From an uncultured Clostridia bacterium (GTDB lineage: Bacteria > Bacillota > Clostridia > TANB77 > CAG-508), in contig CAKPLQ010000049.1 of assembly GCA_934167685.1 (NCBI GenBank), forward strand, positions 1 to 8,543: DNA of 8,543 bases, written 5' to 3'. The position numbers and the translations under genes were made by a program. The notes under the pieces were generated by a model, which was not told where the DNA came from, did no database searches, and saw only the letters and a list, made by a program, of their open reading frames with translations. Positions within the stretch are counted from its first letter, which is position 1. Each line of letters begins with the position of its first letter. Below are positions 6,893 to 8,543 of the stretch, piece by piece.

Positions 6893-7681
6893 ATGAAAAA
6901 GGGATTGTCTTCAAATTGTTTAAAAATAATTGCAATTGCTATAATGATCATTGATCATATAGGAGGATATTTATATCCAAAAATTGATCATAATACTTAT
7001 TATGTTTTAAGGAGTATAGGAAGGATTGCAATGCCTATATTTGCATATTTAATAGTTCAAGGGTTCTTTTATACTAGAAACTTAAAGAAATATATTTTTA
7101 GAATTTTTGTTTTAGCAACAATCACACAAATAGGATTATTAGTATTAGGAATTATTAATCAAGAATATTATCCTAATTATGTAACGGGTGTTAATAATTA
7201 TTTAGGAGTAGTGTACTCATATTTTCTTTCTTTAATTTTATTGGGAATAGTAGATAAAAAGATAATTATTAAAAAATTAAATGAAAAGCAAAATTTATTT
7301 GTAAGAATAAATATGTTTCTAGTAATATTATTGATGTATCTAAAACTTCAAATAGAGTTTGATATGGTTGTACCTTTTTTGGCTTTAGAATTTTATGGAA
7401 TAGAAAAGTTATTCGAAAAAGATAGTCAGTTAATCCTAAAACAAAAAATAGATATTAAGAAAAGAAGTTTATATTTGTTTTTAATATTAATTTGTTTAAC
7501 AATATCAACATTGCTAATTGGATATAGTTCTGGATGTAAGTATATGATGGTTGCTTCTGTTGTATTGATTGCTTTATATAATGGAAATAGTGGAAAGAAA
7601 AATAAATTAATACAGTGGTTGTTCTATCTAGCTTTTCCGTTACAACATGTGATTTTATATTTATTGGCGATGGTTATATAA
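6893..7681 (+). CDS. TraX family membrane protein
   Basis: The 262-residue polytopic membrane protein matches the TraX family from end to end. The N-terminal signature LKIIAIAIMIIDHIG carries Asp21-His22. It is followed by LRSIGRIAMPIFAYLIVQGF (39-58) with the TRN turn, and the C-terminus ends in a membrane segment with an internal His (PLQHVILYLL). In the F plasmid TraX acetylates the N-terminus of pilin. Chromosomal Clostridia members are common and their substrates are unknown, so a membrane acyltransferase role is only inferred. RBS AAGGAG at 6881-6886 lies six bases before the ATG and starts at the very end of the preceding terminator. There is no room for a promoter between the two, so expression must come from read-through or from a promoter inside the upstream gene. 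No conjugation genes are nearby. Confidence 0.92.
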   Translation: MKKGLSSNCLKIIAIAIMIIDHIGGYLYPKIDHNTYYVLRSIGRIAMPIFAYLIVQGFFYTRNLKKYIFRIFVLATITQIGLLVLGIINQEYYPNYVTGVNNYLGVVYSYFLSLILLGIVDKKIIIKKLNEKQNLFVRINMFLVILLMYLKLQIEFDMVVPFLALEFYGIEKLFEKDSQLILKQKIDIKKRSLYLFLILICLTISTLLIGYSSGCKYMMVASVVLIALYNGNSGKKNKLIQWLFYLAFPLQHVILYLLAMVI

Positions 7682-7700
7682 AATAGAAAATAAAAAAATA

Positions 7701-7729
7701 TTGCCAATAGTAACCCAAAACGTTATAAT
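7701..7729 (+). promoter_or_regulatory. Sigma-A-like promoter ahead of the transposase remnant
   Basis: TTGCCA at 7701-7706, a 17-base spacer and a perfect TATAAT at 7724-7729. The expected start of transcription, near 7736, falls inside the Shine-Dalgarno of the following small reading frame. This promoter would therefore either give an almost leaderless message for that frame or serve as a distal promoter for rimP. Confidence 0.55.
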
Positions 7730-7744
7730 GTAAGGAGAGATAGG

Positions 7745-7984
7745 ATGAATTTAAATTTAAAAATAAAAAAGGTAATAGAAAATTATGAAGTTTTAACAGG
7801 AGATGAAGAGATTAAAAGATTAGCAGATCTTAAGCAGATGGCCAAGTTTGAGGAGTAATCAGCTCTTCATTGTGCTAGAAAAGAAGGAAAAGAACAAAAA
7901 ATGCCAATAAAACAAATAGTAGAAATAACAAGATTGAGTGAAGAGAAAATCGAAACATTAGAAAAACAAATAAAAAAATTCTTT
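7745..7984 (+). pseudogene. Remnant of a PD-(D/E)XK (Rpn-type) transposase C-terminus
   Basis: A 37-codon frame (7745-7858) with a strong RBS (AAGGAG, 7732-7737) encodes MNLNLKIKKVIENYEVLTGD and then EEIKRLADLKQMAKFEE. In the same frame, past the TAA at 7856-7858, the sequence continues SALHCARKEGKEQK...IVEITRLSEEKIETLEKQ. Together these resemble the C-terminal tail of PD-(D/E)XK/Rpn family transposases: 'DEE-RLA-LR-KA--DE-SAL--A-KEG', then the closing 'I-EITGLS-EEIE-L' part. The nuclease domain, normally the first 200 or so residues, is absent, so no active enzyme can be made. The 37-residue peptide could still be translated. After about 7984 the resemblance stops although the frame stays open into rimP. 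Identification is by pattern recall, without a search. Confidence 0.6.
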
Positions 7985-7991
7985 AAAACCC

Positions 7992-8020
7992 TTGATTTTA
8001 TGGCAAAAATTGGGTATAAT
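7992..8020 (+). promoter_or_regulatory. rimP: Sigma-A-like promoter of rimP
   Basis: TTGATT at 7992-7997, a 17-base spacer and a perfect TATAAT at 8015-8020. Transcription should begin near 8027, giving a leader of about 80 bases that carries the hairpin at 8044-8070 before the rimP RBS. This is the best placed promoter for the rimP operon. Confidence 0.7.
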
Positions 8021-8043
8021 ATAAAAGAACATAAAAAGATGCA

Positions 8044-8070
8044 GAAGAGTAGGAACAAATCCTACTCTTC
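8044..8070 (+). promoter_or_regulatory. Perfect 11-bp hairpin in the rimP leader
   Basis: GAAGAGTAGGA (8044-8054) pairs perfectly with TCCTACTCTTC (8060-8070) around the loop ACAAA. It is followed by AATCGTGAAAAGG, with no T tract, so it is not a standard intrinsic terminator on the + strand. It lies about 18 bases after the predicted transcription start and 27 bases before the rimP RBS. It may act as a leader structure: mRNA stabiliser, protein-binding site or part of an attenuator. Confidence 0.7.
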
Positions 8071-8097
8071 AATCGTGAAAAGGATAATAAAAGAAAG

Positions 8098-8103
8098 AGG
8101 AGG
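8098..8103 (+). promoter_or_regulatory. RBS that fixes the rimP start
   Basis: A full AGGAGG stands four bases before ATG 8108. It decides between this start and in-frame upstream ATGs (for example 7901), which would fuse the transposase-remnant frame to RimP. Confidence 0.85.
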
Positions 8104-8107
8104 CTAT

Positions 8108-8543
8108 ATGGCAAAAATAGAAGAAAGAGTAGAAGAACTACTAAAAGACAAAATAGAAAATATAGGATACAGCCTATATGATGTAGAATATGCAAAAGAA
8201 GGACAGAACTATTATTTAAGAATATTTATAGATAGTCCAAAAGGAATCGATTTAAATGACTGCGAAAAAGTAAGTAATGAAATAAATGAGTTATTAGATC
8301 AAGCAGACTACATAAAAGAACAATATTTCTTAGAAGTATCATCACCAGGAGTTGAAAGAATATTAAGAAAAGACAGCCATTTAGCACAAAATATAGGAAA
8401 ACAAGTAGAAGCAAAACTATATAAAAAAGATGAAAACGGAAATAAGAATTATATAGGTGAGCTAAAGGCATTTGATAATGATACAATTACAATTGATGAA
8501 TTCAAGTTTGATAGAAAAAACATAGCTCAATTAAAAACTGTAT
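8108..8543 (+). CDS. rimP: Ribosome maturation factor RimP (3' end cut by window)
   Basis: RimP binds the 30S subunit and helps its late assembly. The first 145 residues are present, against about 150-155 usual, so only the last few are missing. The N-terminal domain reads GYSLYDVEYAKEGQNYYLRIFID, followed by the helix DCEKVSNEINELLD. The signature FLEVSSPGVERIL closes this domain, and the SH3-like C-terminal domain (GKQVEAKLYKK..., YIGELKAFDNDTITID) follows. Homology starts at MAKIEERVEELL, agreeing with the AGGAGG-supported start. In Firmicutes rimP normally heads an operon with nusA and infB, which would be expected just beyond the window. Its own promoter and a leader hairpin are visible upstream. 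Confidence 0.96.
   Translation, partial: MAKIEERVEELLKDKIENIGYSLYDVEYAKEGQNYYLRIFIDSPKGIDLNDCEKVSNEINELLDQADYIKEQYFLEVSSPGVERILRKDSHLAQNIGKQVEAKLYKKDENGNKNYIGELKAFDNDTITIDEFKFDRKNIAQLKTV

Noticed and set aside
7901..8107. Extended N-terminus of RimP
   Set aside because: In frame but not part of RimP; AGGAGG before 8108 and RimP homology beginning at MAKIEERVEELL set the start, and the rimP promoter lies within the supposed extension.

Overview
The window is very AT-rich. Arginine is almost always AGA and isoleucine often ATA, and genes have strong AGGAGG-like ribosome binding sites. This, with the protein families seen (VanW, TraX, Dlt-type adenylation enzyme, Clostridia-type MutS and RimP), points to a low-GC Firmicute, most likely an uncultured gut or anaerobic Clostridia lineage. 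All recognisable genes are on the + strand.

Layout: (1) bases 1-1519 hold the 3' part of mutS, cut by the window edge. (2) Bases 1603-6844 hold a tightly packed five-gene transcription unit. In order these are a VanW-family protein, a DltA-like amino-acid adenylation enzyme, a DltC-like carrier protein, a polytopic O-antigen ligase-like (Wzy/WaaL superfamily) membrane protein broken by a one-base frameshift, and a membrane-anchored surface protein with a Ser/Thr-rich repeat stalk. Gene joints are 0, -11, -14 and -17 bases, and the unit ends in a hairpin terminator at 6852-6880. (3) Bases 6893-7681 encode a TraX-family membrane protein whose RBS directly follows that terminator. (4) Bases 7682-8107 have no intact conserved gene. 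They hold a decayed C-terminal piece of a PD-(D/E)XK (Rpn-type) transposase, two sigma-A-like promoters and a perfect 11-bp hairpin. (5) Bases 8108-8543 hold rimP, lacking only its last few codons, presumably the head of the usual rimP-nusA-infB operon.

How the genes may work together: the adenylation enzyme and carrier protein have everything needed to activate an amino acid (D-alanine is the best guess) and hold it as a thioester. The membrane acyltransferase DltB and the partner DltD of a normal dlt operon are not here. Instead the pair is translationally linked to VanW, a Wzy/WaaL-like glycan polymerase/ligase and a surface protein. I read this as a candidate envelope-decoration cassette of unknown chemistry. 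It is the most interesting item in the window, but its function is inference. Two defects weaken the ligase: the frameshift, and an Ala where the family's conserved periplasmic His is expected. Either may be a sequence error or real decay.
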